Positions 26,870-36,033 of a stretch of 64,000 nt of DNA are shown piece after piece (the stretch's first letter is position 1; the number at the start of each line of letters is the position of its first letter). Below the pieces are notes generated by a model. That model had not been told where the DNA came from, ran no database searches, and saw only the letters and a list, made by a program, of their open reading frames with translations. The DNA comes from Shewanella sp. KX20019 (GTDB lineage: Bacteria; Pseudomonadota; Gammaproteobacteria; Enterobacterales; Shewanellaceae). The DNA is taken from assembly GCF_016757755.1 (NCBI RefSeq), contig NZ_CP068437.1, forward strand, positions 1,736,001 through 1,800,000, in the 5' to 3' direction. The position numbers were made by a program, and so were the translations under genes.

Positions 26870-27445
26870 TTGTCAGAACCCGATACATCACCCACAGAAC
26901 ACAGCAATGAAGGCATGAGTGAAGCAATGGCCGCGCAACAGGCTCAAGATCGCCGCTTTATGAAGATGGCAATGCAGATGGCTGCAAAAGCTGAAGAGAA
27001 GGGAGAGGTCCCAGTAGGCGCAGTATTGGTCAAAGACGGTGAAGTCGTCAGTGCGGGGTTTAACTTTAGTATCGGTCTACATGATCCCAGTGCTCATGCC
27101 GAGATGCAGTGTATTCGCCAAGCTGGCAAAGTATTAGCAAACTATCGTCTACTCGATAGTACCTTGTATGTCACGTTAGAGCCTTGCGCAATGTGCGCCG
27201 GTGCAATAGTCCATTCGAGAATTAGCCGTTTAGTATTTGGTGCGCAAGATCAGAAAACGGGCGCTGCGGGGACGGTGATTGATATTGTGCGCCACAGTGC
27301 GTTTAATCATCAAGTAGAGGTGACCTCTGGGGTGCTTGAAACTGAATGCGCTACGCAGTTAAGTGCCTTTTTTAAGCGACGTAGAAAAGAGAAAAAGGCC
27401 GCTAAAGCGCAAGCTAAGCTCGAGGCTAGTCAGAAGGGCGAATAA
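26870..27445 (+). CDS. tadA: tRNA adenosine-34 deaminase TadA
   Basis: 191-aa zinc enzyme that converts A34 to inosine in tRNA-Arg(ACG). The zinc and catalytic motif HAE (His76, Glu78) and PCAMC (Cys106, Cys109) are present, with KTGAAGT downstream and a basic C-terminal tail. The frame is open to 26774, but that lies within the guaA terminator. TTG 26870 has a GGAG ribosome binding site at good spacing and is my choice; ATG 26915 (giving MSEAMAAQ) is the alternative. Confidence 0.93.
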   Translation: MSEPDTSPTEHSNEGMSEAMAAQQAQDRRFMKMAMQMAAKAEEKGEVPVGAVLVKDGEVVSAGFNFSIGLHDPSAHAEMQCIRQAGKVLANYRLLDSTLYVTLEPCAMCAGAIVHSRISRLVFGAQDQKTGAAGTVIDIVRHSAFNHQVEVTSGVLETECATQLSAFFKRRRKEKKAAKAQAKLEASQKGE

Positions 27446-27545
27446 AAACAAAGAACTGCTTTTGTCTATTAAGGTTTTTTACATGGCGTGCCTTTAGTTG
27501 ATTACGGCGACGTGCGGCAATATTGTTAATCGTTTTCTTTCTCAT
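27426..27545 (-). CDS. Possible 39-aa basic peptide
   Basis: A short minus-strand ORF, ATG 27545 to TAG 27426, overlapping the last codons of tadA. It encodes a strongly basic peptide beginning MRKKTINNIAARRRNQLKAR. Only a weak GGA lies upstream as ribosome binding site and no promoter is obvious. It is listed because the composition is unusual for a chance frame in this AT-rich gap; it may well be spurious. Confidence 0.25.
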   Translation of the reverse strand: MRKKTINNIAARRRNQLKARHVKNLNRQKQFFVFIRPSD

Positions 27546-27656
27546 ATCAGTTCCAAGGTCTGTGGGAGGTTTCTTCTAAATAGCTTAACCTAGTTAGATG
27601 AAGTTTAAATTAATTAAATTCAATTAAATCTATAGGTTTCGACGGTTTTTACGTCG

Positions 27657-29081
27657 TTACTGTGGTTGAGCTGTTTCAATTGTTTGGCCACTATTGTCGG
27701 CAGTTTGAGTCGCAACTTCCTTTAATTCAATTAGCATATTCTGGTTATCAATCCACACTAACGTGTCGTAATAACGACGGATACTATCGACATAGTGCAC
27801 AGCTTCATTGCCGCGAGCATAACCATATCGAGTTTTCTGGTAATGTTTACGCTTTTGTAGCAGCGGTAATACCTCTTTTATATCTCGCCAAGCACTCGGA
27901 TTGAGCCCCATCGATTGGGCTAGTTTACGAGCATCTTCGACATGGCCAAAACCGATGTTATATGATGCGAGTGCAAACCACATCCGCTGACTCTCTGGTA
28001 TAGAGTCGGGCAGACGTTCAAGCATACTGTTGAGATACTTAGCGCCGCCTTGGATGCTCTGAAAAGGGTCGAGTCTATTTTTAATTCCCACCTGTTTTGC
28101 CGTGGGCAGCGTGAGCATCATTAATCCCCGCACACCAGTCGGTGAACGTGCATTGGGGTTCCAATGTGATTCTTGGTAGGCGGTCGCGGCAAGCTTGCGC
28201 CAATCAATCACTCCGGCGTATTTTTCAAACGTCGCTTGATATTTAGGCAGCTTATTATCGATGGCACGTATAAAGGCGCGTGTATCGACATAGTCAAAAC
28301 GTTTTACGTGAGCAAAGTATTTTTCGTTCAAGTGGGCGAGGGTGCCACTGCGCTTTTCGGTATGCCAAAATGCTAATAGCTGGCTCATGAGGCGGTCACT
28401 ATTATTGGGGGGAAGCAACCAAACTACGGGTTGTTTCTCTTTTAGGATAGGCCCTTGACGTAACTCAGGCATAAAGCGCCTGTTAATATCTAAGCTGGTT
28501 GAGTCGGCAATGGTATAGAGTAGCTCGCCAGCGGCTATCATAGTGAGTAACTCCTCTGCATCTTTATCTTTTTCCTGACTCCAAACAAGATTAGGGTTAG
28601 ATTTTTGCAGTTCAGTTAAGGTGTCGACAAAGGAAGAGTCGGTAATAACGGTAATATCACCTTGTAAGTCGTTAATGTCTTTAGGCTGCGGCGTGCCTTG
28701 ACGATAAACTAAGACTTGGTTGACTCGGTATAAAGGCGGACCAACACGAAACTGCTCTCTTCTTGCTGGTGTATCAGCAAGACCTGCGGCTATCAAATCA
28801 ATTTCGCCGCGCCTTAGTGCGTTATAAAGCTCACTGATATTACCGTAGGGCTGCATCTTCAGCTCTAGGTTTAAGTATTTGGCAAAACGCTCAGCCATTT
28901 CAAAATCGTAACCAGAATCACCTTGACCAGAGCTAAAGTAGATCTGCGGGCCAAACATTGTGCCAACCACTAATTCAGTTTTAGGGGCCGTTACGCGGAC
29001 TTTCTCTTGCTCCACTGCTACCTTCTGGCAGGCAGCCAGTAGGGTTATGCAGGTAAAAACAAGCAAAAGTCTTTTCATCAT
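27657..29081 (-). CDS. mltF: Membrane-bound lytic murein transglycosylase F
   Basis: 474-aa outer-membrane lipoprotein that cleaves peptidoglycan glycan strands. The lipobox LLAAC gives the lipidated cysteine at about residue 18. A solute-binding-protein-like domain (about 37-265, starting VVGTMFGPQIYF) is followed by an SLT catalytic domain (about 285-430) with the catalytic glutamate in AYQESHWNP and the motifs SPTGVRGLMMLT and ASYNIGFGH. Single gene, divergent from purL. Confidence 0.95.
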   Translation of the reverse strand: MMKRLLLVFTCITLLAACQKVAVEQEKVRVTAPKTELVVGTMFGPQIYFSSGQGDSGYDFEMAERFAKYLNLELKMQPYGNISELYNALRRGEIDLIAAGLADTPARREQFRVGPPLYRVNQVLVYRQGTPQPKDINDLQGDITVITDSSFVDTLTELQKSNPNLVWSQEKDKDAEELLTMIAAGELLYTIADSTSLDINRRFMPELRQGPILKEKQPVVWLLPPNNSDRLMSQLLAFWHTEKRSGTLAHLNEKYFAHVKRFDYVDTRAFIRAIDNKLPKYQATFEKYAGVIDWRKLAATAYQESHWNPNARSPTGVRGLMMLTLPTAKQVGIKNRLDPFQSIQGGAKYLNSMLERLPDSIPESQRMWFALASYNIGFGHVEDARKLAQSMGLNPSAWRDIKEVLPLLQKRKHYQKTRYGYARGNEAVHYVDSIRRYYDTLVWIDNQNMLIELKEVATQTADNSGQTIETAQPQ

Positions 29082-29298
29082 TATTATTGGTTAGCGCTTA
29101 AAATATAAAGAAATAGTCGTCGATTATACCACATTCTGCTATATGGCAAAAAAATGCCATTTTTCAATTAGGCTGCTATTTTATTATGACCCTAAATCGA
29201 GATTTTGCTGCAAATTCACTCAGCAAATCGACAAAAAATAGTGAGTGCTTTTTCCTATACAGGAAACACTGTTTTCTATAGTGACTGCTAATGATTTG

Positions 29299-29319
29299 TG
29301 GCAAACATTTCCCTATAAT
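29299..29319 (+). promoter_or_regulatory. purL promoter with PurR-like operator
   Basis: A perfect -10 box TATAAT (29314-29319) lies 49 bases before the purL start. Directly upstream and overlapping it by one base, TGGCAAACATTTCCCT (29299-29314) matches the PurR consensus (ANGCAANCGNTTNCNT) at 9 of 11 fixed positions. A repressor bound here would block RNA polymerase, consistent with purine control of purL. The -35 hexamer is poor. Confidence 0.5.
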
Positions 29320-29368
29320 AGCGCCAGATCTGACCCTGCAATTATAATTTATAAGGTGAAAAGACGTG

Positions 29369-32300
29369 ATGGAGATCATTCGCGGAGCCCCTGCACTTTC
29401 GGCGTTTAGAGTACAGAAGCTGATGGAAGCTTGTGGATCGGCAGCACTACCAGTGCGCCAAATCTATGCCGAGTTTACCCACTTAGCTGATTTGAAAGAA
29501 TCACTAGATGAAAATGAAACTCAACAGCTTGAAAAAATCTTAACCTATGGCCCTGCTATTGAAGCACACCAGCCAGAAGGTAAACTCCATTTTGTCACAC
29601 CCCGTCCCGGTACAATTTCTCCTTGGTCTTCTAAAGCAACTGATATCGCCCACAACTGTGGACTCGATAAAGTATTGCGTTTAGAGCGTGGTATTGCTTA
29701 CTACGTTGTCGCTGATGAGTTGACTGTTGAACAAGAGAAGACGTTATCTGCACTGTTACATGACCGCATGGTCGAAGTGATTTTAACTGACTTTAATGCA
29801 GCGGATGTGCTGTTTGTTCGTACAGAACCGGCAAAATTCAACAGCGTTGATATTCTAGGTAAAGGGCGCAGTGCGCTTGAGCTTGCTAACACCACGTTAG
29901 GGCTTGCATTAGCTGAAGATGAAATCGACTACCTAGTTGAAAACTTCAAGCTGTTAAAGCGTAATCCGCACGATGTTGAATTGATGATGTTTGCTCAGGC
30001 AAACTCTGAACATTGTCGCCATAAGATCTTCAATGCAGACTGGACAATTGATGGTGAAGTGCAGCCTAAATCACTGTTCAAGATGATTAAGAATACCATG
30101 GCTGTCACACCCGATAATGTCCTCTCAGCTTATAAAGATAATGCCGCGGTGATGACAGGTGCTACAGCGGGACGATTCTTCCCAAAACAAGATGGTGTTT
30201 ACGCTTATCACACCGAACCTATGCATATCTTGATGAAGGTCGAAACCCATAACCACCCGACGGCCATAAGCCCTTACCCAGGAGCTGCGACAGGTTCTGG
30301 TGGCGAAATTCGTGATGAAGGCGCAACAGGTCGTGGCTCTAAGCCAAAAGCAGGACTTACCGGTTTCAGTGTTTCAAACCTTAAAATCCCAGGTTTTGTG
30401 CAGCCATGGGAAGCCGATTATGGCAAACCCGATCGCATCGTTACCGCACTCGATATAATGACAGAAGGCCCACTTGGCGGCGCTGCATTTAACAATGAGT
30501 TTGGTCGTCCAGCACTTGTGGGTTATTTCCGTACCTACGAGCAGGAAGTTAACAGCCACAATGGCGTTGAAGTGCGTGGTTACCACAAGCCGATTATGCT
30601 TGCCGGTGGTTTAGGCAACATTCGCGAAGACCATGTGCAAAAAGGCGAGATCACCGTTGGCGCTAAGCTTGTCGTGCTAGGTGGCCCTGCAATGAACATC
30701 GGTCTTGGTGGTGGTGCAGCTTCTTCTATGACATCTGGCCAATCAAGTGAAGACTTAGATTTTGCCTCTGTTCAGCGTGAAAACCCTGAGATGGAACGTC
30801 GTTGCCAAGAGGTTATCGATAGATGTTGGCAGATGGGTGATGAAAACCCAATCCAATTTATCCATGATGTGGGCGCTGGCGGTTTATCAAATGCCTTCCC
30901 TGAGCTCGTCAATGATGGTGGCCGTGGCGGTAAATTTGAGCTGCGTAACGTACCCTCAGATGAGCCAGGCATGAGCCCGCTTGAGATCTGGTGCAACGAG
31001 TCGCAAGAGCGCTACGTTATGTCAATCGCCCCTGAAAACTTACATATATTCACTGCTATTTGTCAGCGTGAACGTGCACCGTTTGCCGTTGTCGGCATCG
31101 CGACGGAAGAGAAAGAGCTGATCCTAAGTGATGAACACTTCGAAGATCACCCCATTGATCTACCATTAGAGGTGTTGTTAGGTAAAGCACCTAAGATGAG
31201 CCGTGATGTGGTCAGCGCTAAAGCTAATTCAGCAGCACTAGATCAAAGCAATATCACAGTTAAAGAAGCAGCGCATCGTTTGCTACGCTTGCCGACGATT
31301 GCAGAGAAGACCTTCCTCATTACCATTGGCGATAGAACGGTAACTGGCTTGGTTAATCGCGATCAAATGGTTGGCCCATGGCAGGTTCCAGTTGCAGATT
31401 GTGCCGTGACAGCGTCAAGCTATGATGCCTATGTCGGTGAAGCAATGTCGATAGGTGAGCGTACGCCGCTGGCACTGCTCGATTTTGGCGCATCGGCGCG
31501 TATGGCTGTGGCTGAATCAATCTTGAATATCGCCGGTACTGATATTGGTTCGTTCAAGCGTATCAAGTTATCTGCTAACTGGATGTCACCAGCGGGTCAC
31601 CCAGGTGAAGATGCGGGTCTGTATGAAGCGGTAAAAGCGATTGGCGAAGAGCTATGCCCTGATTTGTCACTGACCATTCCAGTCGGTAAAGACTCAATGT
31701 CGATGAAGACGGCATGGGAAGATAACGGCGTTCAAAAAGCGGTTACCTCACCAATGTCACTGGTGATCACCGCTTTTGGTGTGGTACAGGACATTCGCAA
31801 CACTGTCACACCAGAGCTTCGCACCGATAAAGGTGATAGCGAGCTATTGCTACTAGATTTAGGGCAAGGTAAGAACCGTCTTGGCGGGTCTTGTTTAGCA
31901 CAAGTTTATAGTGAGCTGGGTGATATCGCGCCAGATCTTGATAACTCAGCGACCCTAAAGGGCTTCTTTGAAGTCATTCAGCCGTTAGTGGCAGACAAGT
32001 CAATTATTGCTTATCACGATAGAAGTGACGGTGGCTTATACACCACGCTCGTTGAGATGGCATTTGCGGGTCACACTGGTTTAAATATTGATTTAGGCGC
32101 CTTAGCTGGAACTGACGTTGAGCGTCTATTTAATGAAGAGCTTGGTGCTGTTATCCAGGTGAGTAGTGAACAGTCTGCTGTCATTAGCGCTAAGTTTGCC
32201 GCAGTTGGCGTGCCTTGTCATAAAGTGGCTAGCATCAACGATACTGATCAAATCGCTATCTTTGATGGACAGCGTGAGATCTTAACTGAGTCGCGTACAT

Positions 32301-33250
32301 CACTGCGTACTATGTGGGCTGAAACGACATATCGCATGCAGTCGCTGCGTGATAACCCTGAATGTGCCAAAGAGGAGCATGCGCTTAAACAAGACAATAA
32401 CGACCTTGGTCTTACTGTTGATTTAAGCTTTGATCCTAGTGAAGACGTTGCAGCGCCGTTTATCTTAAAAGGTGCTGCACCTAAGATGGCTATCATTCGT
32501 GAGCAAGGGGTTAACTCGCATATAGAGATGGCTGCAGCATTTGACCGTGCAGGATTTGAATCAACAGATGTTCACATGAGTGACATTTTAAACGGTCGAA
32601 TTAGCTTAGAAGAGTTCCAAGGCCTAGTGGCTTGTGGTGGCTTCTCTTACGGTGATGTACTGGGTGCTGGTGAAGGTTGGGCTAAGTCTATCTTGTTTAA
32701 CGAGCGTGCTCGTGAGCAGTTTAGCCAGTTCTTTGAGCGTAACGATAGCTTCTCTCTTGGTGTGTGTAACGGTTGTCAGATGCTGTCTAATCTAAAAGAC
32801 ATCATTCCTGGTACTGAACTATGGCCACACTTTGTACGTAACCGCTCTGAGCGTTTTGAAGCGCGCTTTAGCTTGGTTGAAGTTCAAAAGAGCCCATCGT
32901 TGTTCTTCCAAGGGATGCAAGGTTCGCGTATGCCGATTGCTGTCTCTCATGGCGAAGGTCGTGCTGAGTTTGCATCACCAGGGGCATTAGCTGCCGCTGA
33001 AGCGTCGGGTACTATTGCACTGCGTTATGTTGATGGTAATGGTCAAATTGCCACTCAGTACCCGCAAAACCCTAACGGTTCGCCAAATGCGATTACCGCG
33101 TTAAGCTCAACCGATGGCCGAGTCACTATTATGATGCCGCATCCTGAGCGTGTATTTAGAACGGTTGCCAACTCATGGCATCCTGATTCATGGGGTGAAG
33201 ATAGCCCATGGATGAGAATGTTCCGTAACGTTAGAAAATCAATTGGTTAA
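29369..33250 (+). CDS. purL: Phosphoribosylformylglycinamidine synthase
   Basis: 1293-aa single-chain FGAM synthase of de novo purine synthesis, converting FGAR to FGAM with glutamine and ATP. The order is N-terminal domain, two AIRS-type synthase halves (signature HNHPTAISPYPGAATGSGGE near 292 and VGKDSMSMK in the second half), and a C-terminal class I glutaminase with VCNGCQML and MMPHPER. ATG 29369 is chosen; GTG 29366 precedes it by one codon. An AGGTG ribosome binding site lies 11 bases upstream. Confidence 0.97.
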   Translation: MEIIRGAPALSAFRVQKLMEACGSAALPVRQIYAEFTHLADLKESLDENETQQLEKILTYGPAIEAHQPEGKLHFVTPRPGTISPWSSKATDIAHNCGLDKVLRLERGIAYYVVADELTVEQEKTLSALLHDRMVEVILTDFNAADVLFVRTEPAKFNSVDILGKGRSALELANTTLGLALAEDEIDYLVENFKLLKRNPHDVELMMFAQANSEHCRHKIFNADWTIDGEVQPKSLFKMIKNTMAVTPDNVLSAYKDNAAVMTGATAGRFFPKQDGVYAYHTEPMHILMKVETHNHPTAISPYPGAATGSGGEIRDEGATGRGSKPKAGLTGFSVSNLKIPGFVQPWEADYGKPDRIVTALDIMTEGPLGGAAFNNEFGRPALVGYFRTYEQEVNSHNGVEVRGYHKPIMLAGGLGNIREDHVQKGEITVGAKLVVLGGPAMNIGLGGGAASSMTSGQSSEDLDFASVQRENPEMERRCQEVIDRCWQMGDENPIQFIHDVGAGGLSNAFPELVNDGGRGGKFELRNVPSDEPGMSPLEIWCNESQERYVMSIAPENLHIFTAICQRERAPFAVVGIATEEKELILSDEHFEDHPIDLPLEVLLGKAPKMSRDVVSAKANSAALDQSNITVKEAAHRLLRLPTIAEKTFLITIGDRTVTGLVNRDQMVGPWQVPVADCAVTASSYDAYVGEAMSIGERTPLALLDFGASARMAVAESILNIAGTDIGSFKRIKLSANWMSPAGHPGEDAGLYEAVKAIGEELCPDLSLTIPVGKDSMSMKTAWEDNGVQKAVTSPMSLVITAFGVVQDIRNTVTPELRTDKGDSELLLLDLGQGKNRLGGSCLAQVYSELGDIAPDLDNSATLKGFFEVIQPLVADKSIIAYHDRSDGGLYTTLVEMAFAGHTGLNIDLGALAGTDVERLFNEELGAVIQVSSEQSAVISAKFAAVGVPCHKVASINDTDQIAIFDGQREILTESRTSLRTMWAETTYRMQSLRDNPECAKEEHALKQDNNDLGLTVDLSFDPSEDVAAPFILKGAAPKMAIIREQGVNSHIEMAAAFDRAGFESTDVHMSDILNGRISLEEFQGLVACGGFSYGDVLGAGEGWAKSILFNERAREQFSQFFERNDSFSLGVCNGCQMLSNLKDIIPGTELWPHFVRNRSERFEARFSLVEVQKSPSLFFQGMQGSRMPIAVSHGEGRAEFASPGALAAAEASGTIALRYVDGNGQIATQYPQNPNGSPNAITALSSTDGRVTIMMPHPERVFRTVANSWHPDSWGEDSPWMRMFRNVRKSIG

Positions 33251-33288
33251 TTAGCCTTTGCGTATCAATGCGCTAACGTTAACCATTA

Positions 33289-33320
33289 AAAAAGCCCCTA
33301 AATGTTAGGGGCTTTTTTTT
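33289..33320 (+). terminator. Terminator after purL
   Basis: AAAAAGCCCCTAA (33289-33301), loop ATG, TTAGGGGCTTTTT (33305-33317), then more T. Confidence 0.9.
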
Positions 33321-33505
33321 TCAGTAGAAATTGAGATAGAAAAAGAGTAGTTAAACAGGCTATTAGCTTAAGTTTAGTGATGCATGTAATGCTTAATTAA
33401 GCTGTTTTATTGTTGTTAGAGGCTGTCGAATGACTAGGTAAACTTATTGCAAGTTAGCGAGAAAAGCTAATGAAAAGGAAAACTTATAAACGAGAGGGTT
33501 CTGAA

Positions 33506-33538
33506 TATTAAAAAGCCACTCTTATTGCTAAGAGTGGC
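33506..33538 (-). terminator. Terminator of the minus-strand mini-unit
   Basis: GCCACTCTTA (33515-33524), loop TTGC, TAAGAGTGGC (33529-33538). On the minus strand the stem is followed by TTTTT (33514-33510); on the plus strand no T-run follows. It therefore ends a transcript arriving from higher coordinates, about 50 bases after the stop of the 25-codon ORF. Confidence 0.8.
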
Positions 33539-33588
33539 CGCTTTGCGCTAACAAAACTTCAAGAATAATCTTGCAAAGAAAACTTGAA

Positions 33589-33666
33589 TTAACGTTCTCT
33601 TGAGGTATAAAGCTCAACGAAAACACGCTGATAACTGCTAACTAGACGCTCAAAAAATGTATTCAT
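33589..33666 (-). CDS. 25-aa small protein or leader peptide
   Basis: ATG 33666 to TAA 33589 encodes 25 residues, MNTFFERLVSSYQRVFVELY then TSRER. It is preceded by a GGAGA ribosome binding site with a seven-base spacer (33678-33674). The sequence reads as one amphipathic helix with aromatic residues on one side and a charged C-terminus; it has no transmembrane segment. It lies between a sigma-70-like promoter and a terminator of the same orientation, so it is very likely transcribed. I do not recognise the family. It could be a functional small protein or a regulatory leader. Confidence 0.6.
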   Translation of the reverse strand: MNTFFERLVSSYQRVFVELYTSRER

Positions 33667-33700
33667 AATCGTATCTCCACGCTTGGTTGATGATGTAAGC

Positions 33701-33748
33701 GGAGGCAGTCTTTCCGGGTAACTTCGCCGGGGTTAATTGACTGTCTCC
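33701..33748 (-). ncRNA. Structured leader upstream of the 25-codon ORF
   Basis: On the minus strand GGAGACAGTC (33748-33739) pairs with GACTGCCTCC (33710-33701) with one mismatch. Inside the loop, CCGG and CCGG can form a second short stem around CGAAGTTAC. The structure lies between the predicted transcription start and the ribosome binding site, where a regulatory leader would be. It matches no riboswitch class I can name. Confidence 0.45.
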
Positions 33749-33762
33749 TTAACTTGGTGCTC

Positions 33763-33791
33763 ATTCTATGCGAGGCAATGTTTTTCATCAA
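33763..33791 (-). promoter_or_regulatory. Sigma-70-like promoter of the mini-unit
   Basis: On the minus strand TTGATG (33791-33786), exactly 17 bases, TAGAAT (33768-33763). Each hexamer is close to consensus. The start of transcription would be near 33755, just before the stem-loop leader. Confidence 0.6.
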
Positions 33792-34127
33792 ACGAGAAAA
33801 ATTACATGTAGAGATTAGTAAAACTAATCCGTATTGTCGGGGTTGTTATTTCTTGTTTTGAGCGTAAAGTGTTAAGTTGCTGTATTTTATGTATTTATTG
33901 TTGTGCGTGGTGGTTTGTAGGATTCTATTAGCAATAGCATTGCTGTCGCAATATGTGATTGGTTTTCTTTTTTCCTATTTATGGATAGAATTATGTTGCT
34001 AGCGGCTGAAATAACTTGTTTAAGCGTTGTCAATGTTATTCCTAGCGTGTTTTTTGTTCTTTGTCAACGGCGGGGTGGGTGTAATTGTGTACTCCCCCCC
34101 AAAAACGACTAAAAGCAAATGCATTGA

Positions 34128-34157
34128 TTGATTTGAATCAATTTTGAATGGTATAAA
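34128..34157 (+). promoter_or_regulatory. FNR/EtrA-type site and promoter upstream of cydA
   Basis: TTGATTTGAATCAA (34128-34141) is a perfect match to the FNR family palindrome TTGAT-N4-ATCAA (EtrA in Shewanella). Its first six bases can serve as a -35 hexamer, 18 bases before TATAAA (34152-34157). A site overlapping the -35 suggests repression or competition, though activation cannot be excluded. The leader to cydA would be about 300 bases. Apart from this and the minus-strand unit, 33321-34461 shows a run of C at 34094-34100 and nothing else I can support. Confidence 0.6.
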
Positions 34158-34461
34158 TTCACTGCTGATAACGCTATTTCGTGTTGCAAGTGACTGATAT
34201 TAACTAATTTGTTGCTTTTTTATCTGCGAAATTAGATGGTGGTCACACTTACTGGTGATATTGCGATGTTAGGCTGGTTGCTGTCAGTGTTTTTGGCTTT
34301 GAATTACAAAATTTATGAATTAAACAACGAAACGCAGTTAAATAGGTATTTTTGAAAATAAACTACCTAGTTTGCTACGTTAATATATCCTATATAGGCA
34401 GTCACTATTGTTGATGGGGATCTAACAATAATTACTGGACGCACCACCTAAGGAGTCACAA

Positions 34462-36018
34462 ATGATTTTAGAAGAGGTTGTTGAGCTGTCGCGCTTTCAA
34501 TTTGCGATGACTGCTATGTATCACTTCCTATTCGTACCTTTGACCTTGGGGTTAGCATTTTTGCTAGCCATTATGGAATCACTTTATGTGATGACCAATA
34601 AGCAGATCTATAAAGATATGACCAAGTTCTGGGGTAAGTTATTCGGAATTAACTTTGCTCTCGGCGTAGCTACAGGCCTGGCAATGGAATTTCAGTTCGG
34701 TACGAACTGGTCATACTTTTCACATTACGTAGGCGATATTTTTGGCGCGCCTTTAGCGATTGAAGGCTTGATGGCTTTCTTCCTTGAATCGACATTGGTC
34801 GGGATGTTCTTCTTCGGTTGGGATCGCTTTAGCAAGCGTCAGCATCTGGCGGTGACATGGTTAGTCGCACTTGGATCTAATATGTCAGCGCTATGGATCT
34901 TAGTGGCTAACGGTTGGATGCAAAACCCAGTGGGTTCGGTGTTCAATTACGAAACCATGCGTATGGAGATGACTAGCTTCGCGGAAGTGATATTCAACCC
35001 AGTAGCACAGGTTAAGTTCGTGCACACCGTCGCTTCAGGCTATGTTGCCGGCGCTATGTTTGTGCTGTCGATTAGTGCTTACTATATCTTGAAGAAACGT
35101 GATCTACCTTTTGCGCGTCGCTCATTTGCGATTGCAGCAAGCTTCGGTATGGCATCAATCTTGTCTGTTATCGTGCTTGGTGATGAATCTGGCTATAAAG
35201 TCGGTGAAGTACAGCGGGTTAAATTAGCCGCAATTGAAGCTGAATGGCACACTGAGCCCGCTCCAGCAGCATTTACCGCGGTAGGCTTCCCTAATCAAGA
35301 AACACAACACACTGATTACGCGATTAAAATCCCGTATGCAATGGGGATTATCGCAACACGCTCACTTGATGAAGAAGTTATCGGCATTAAAGATCTGATA
35401 GCGGAGCATGAAGTGCGTATTCGTAACGGTATGGTGGCGTACAGCCTACTTGAGGAACTTCGCGCAGGTAATGAAACACCAGAGATTAGAGCTGCATTTG
35501 AAGAGTCGAAAGTTGATTTGGGCTATGGCTTACTCCTGAAACGTTATACCGAAAACGTGGTTGATGCGACTGAAGAGCAGATCAAAGCGGCAGCTGATGA
35601 CTCTATTCCAAATGTTGCCCCTATGTTCTGGTCTTTCCGTGTCATGGTGGGCGCCGGTATGATTATGTTGTTCGTCTTTGCTGCTGCATTCTGGCAAAGC
35701 ACGCGTCATCAAATCGAAGAGAAGAAGTGGGTACTTAAAGCGGCACTTTACAGCTTGCCTCTGCCTTGGATTGCCATCGAGTGTGGTTGGTTCGTCGCTG
35801 AGTATGGCCGTCAACCGTGGACTATCTCTGAAGTGTTACCGACCTTTATGTCAGCCTCGAGCTTGTCGGTTGGTGATCTATTATTCAGTATTATTTCGAT
35901 TACCGCATTCTATTCAATCTTACTAGTGATTGAGCTTTATCTAATGATTAAGTTTGCTCGTAAAGGACCAAGTTGTTTGAAGACCGGTCGTTATCACTTT
36001 GAAAAGCTTGATGCCTAA
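34462..36018 (+). CDS. cydA: Cytochrome bd ubiquinol oxidase subunit I
   Basis: 518-aa haem-bearing subunit of the high-affinity quinol oxidase in the inner membrane. The proximal haem b595 ligand is in MYHFLFVPLTLGL (His about 19), the haem b558 ligands in VHTVASGY (His about 190) and FRVMVGAG. The periplasmic Q-loop is the long type (about 255-390). GRQPWTISEVLPT is conserved. An AAGGAG ribosome binding site precedes ATG 34462. First gene of cydABX. Confidence 0.97.
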   Translation: MILEEVVELSRFQFAMTAMYHFLFVPLTLGLAFLLAIMESLYVMTNKQIYKDMTKFWGKLFGINFALGVATGLAMEFQFGTNWSYFSHYVGDIFGAPLAIEGLMAFFLESTLVGMFFFGWDRFSKRQHLAVTWLVALGSNMSALWILVANGWMQNPVGSVFNYETMRMEMTSFAEVIFNPVAQVKFVHTVASGYVAGAMFVLSISAYYILKKRDLPFARRSFAIAASFGMASILSVIVLGDESGYKVGEVQRVKLAAIEAEWHTEPAPAAFTAVGFPNQETQHTDYAIKIPYAMGIIATRSLDEEVIGIKDLIAEHEVRIRNGMVAYSLLEELRAGNETPEIRAAFEESKVDLGYGLLLKRYTENVVDATEEQIKAAADDSIPNVAPMFWSFRVMVGAGMIMLFVFAAAFWQSTRHQIEEKKWVLKAALYSLPLPWIAIECGWFVAEYGRQPWTISEVLPTFMSASSLSVGDLLFSIISITAFYSILLVIELYLMIKFARKGPSCLKTGRYHFEKLDA

Positions 36019-36033
36019 ACTGGAGATCTGATT

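Noticed and set aside
33701..33748. Known riboswitch class
   Set aside because: The core does not show the conserved motifs of the classes I can recall (guanidine, manganese, glutamine, THF), so only an unassigned structured leader is claimed.
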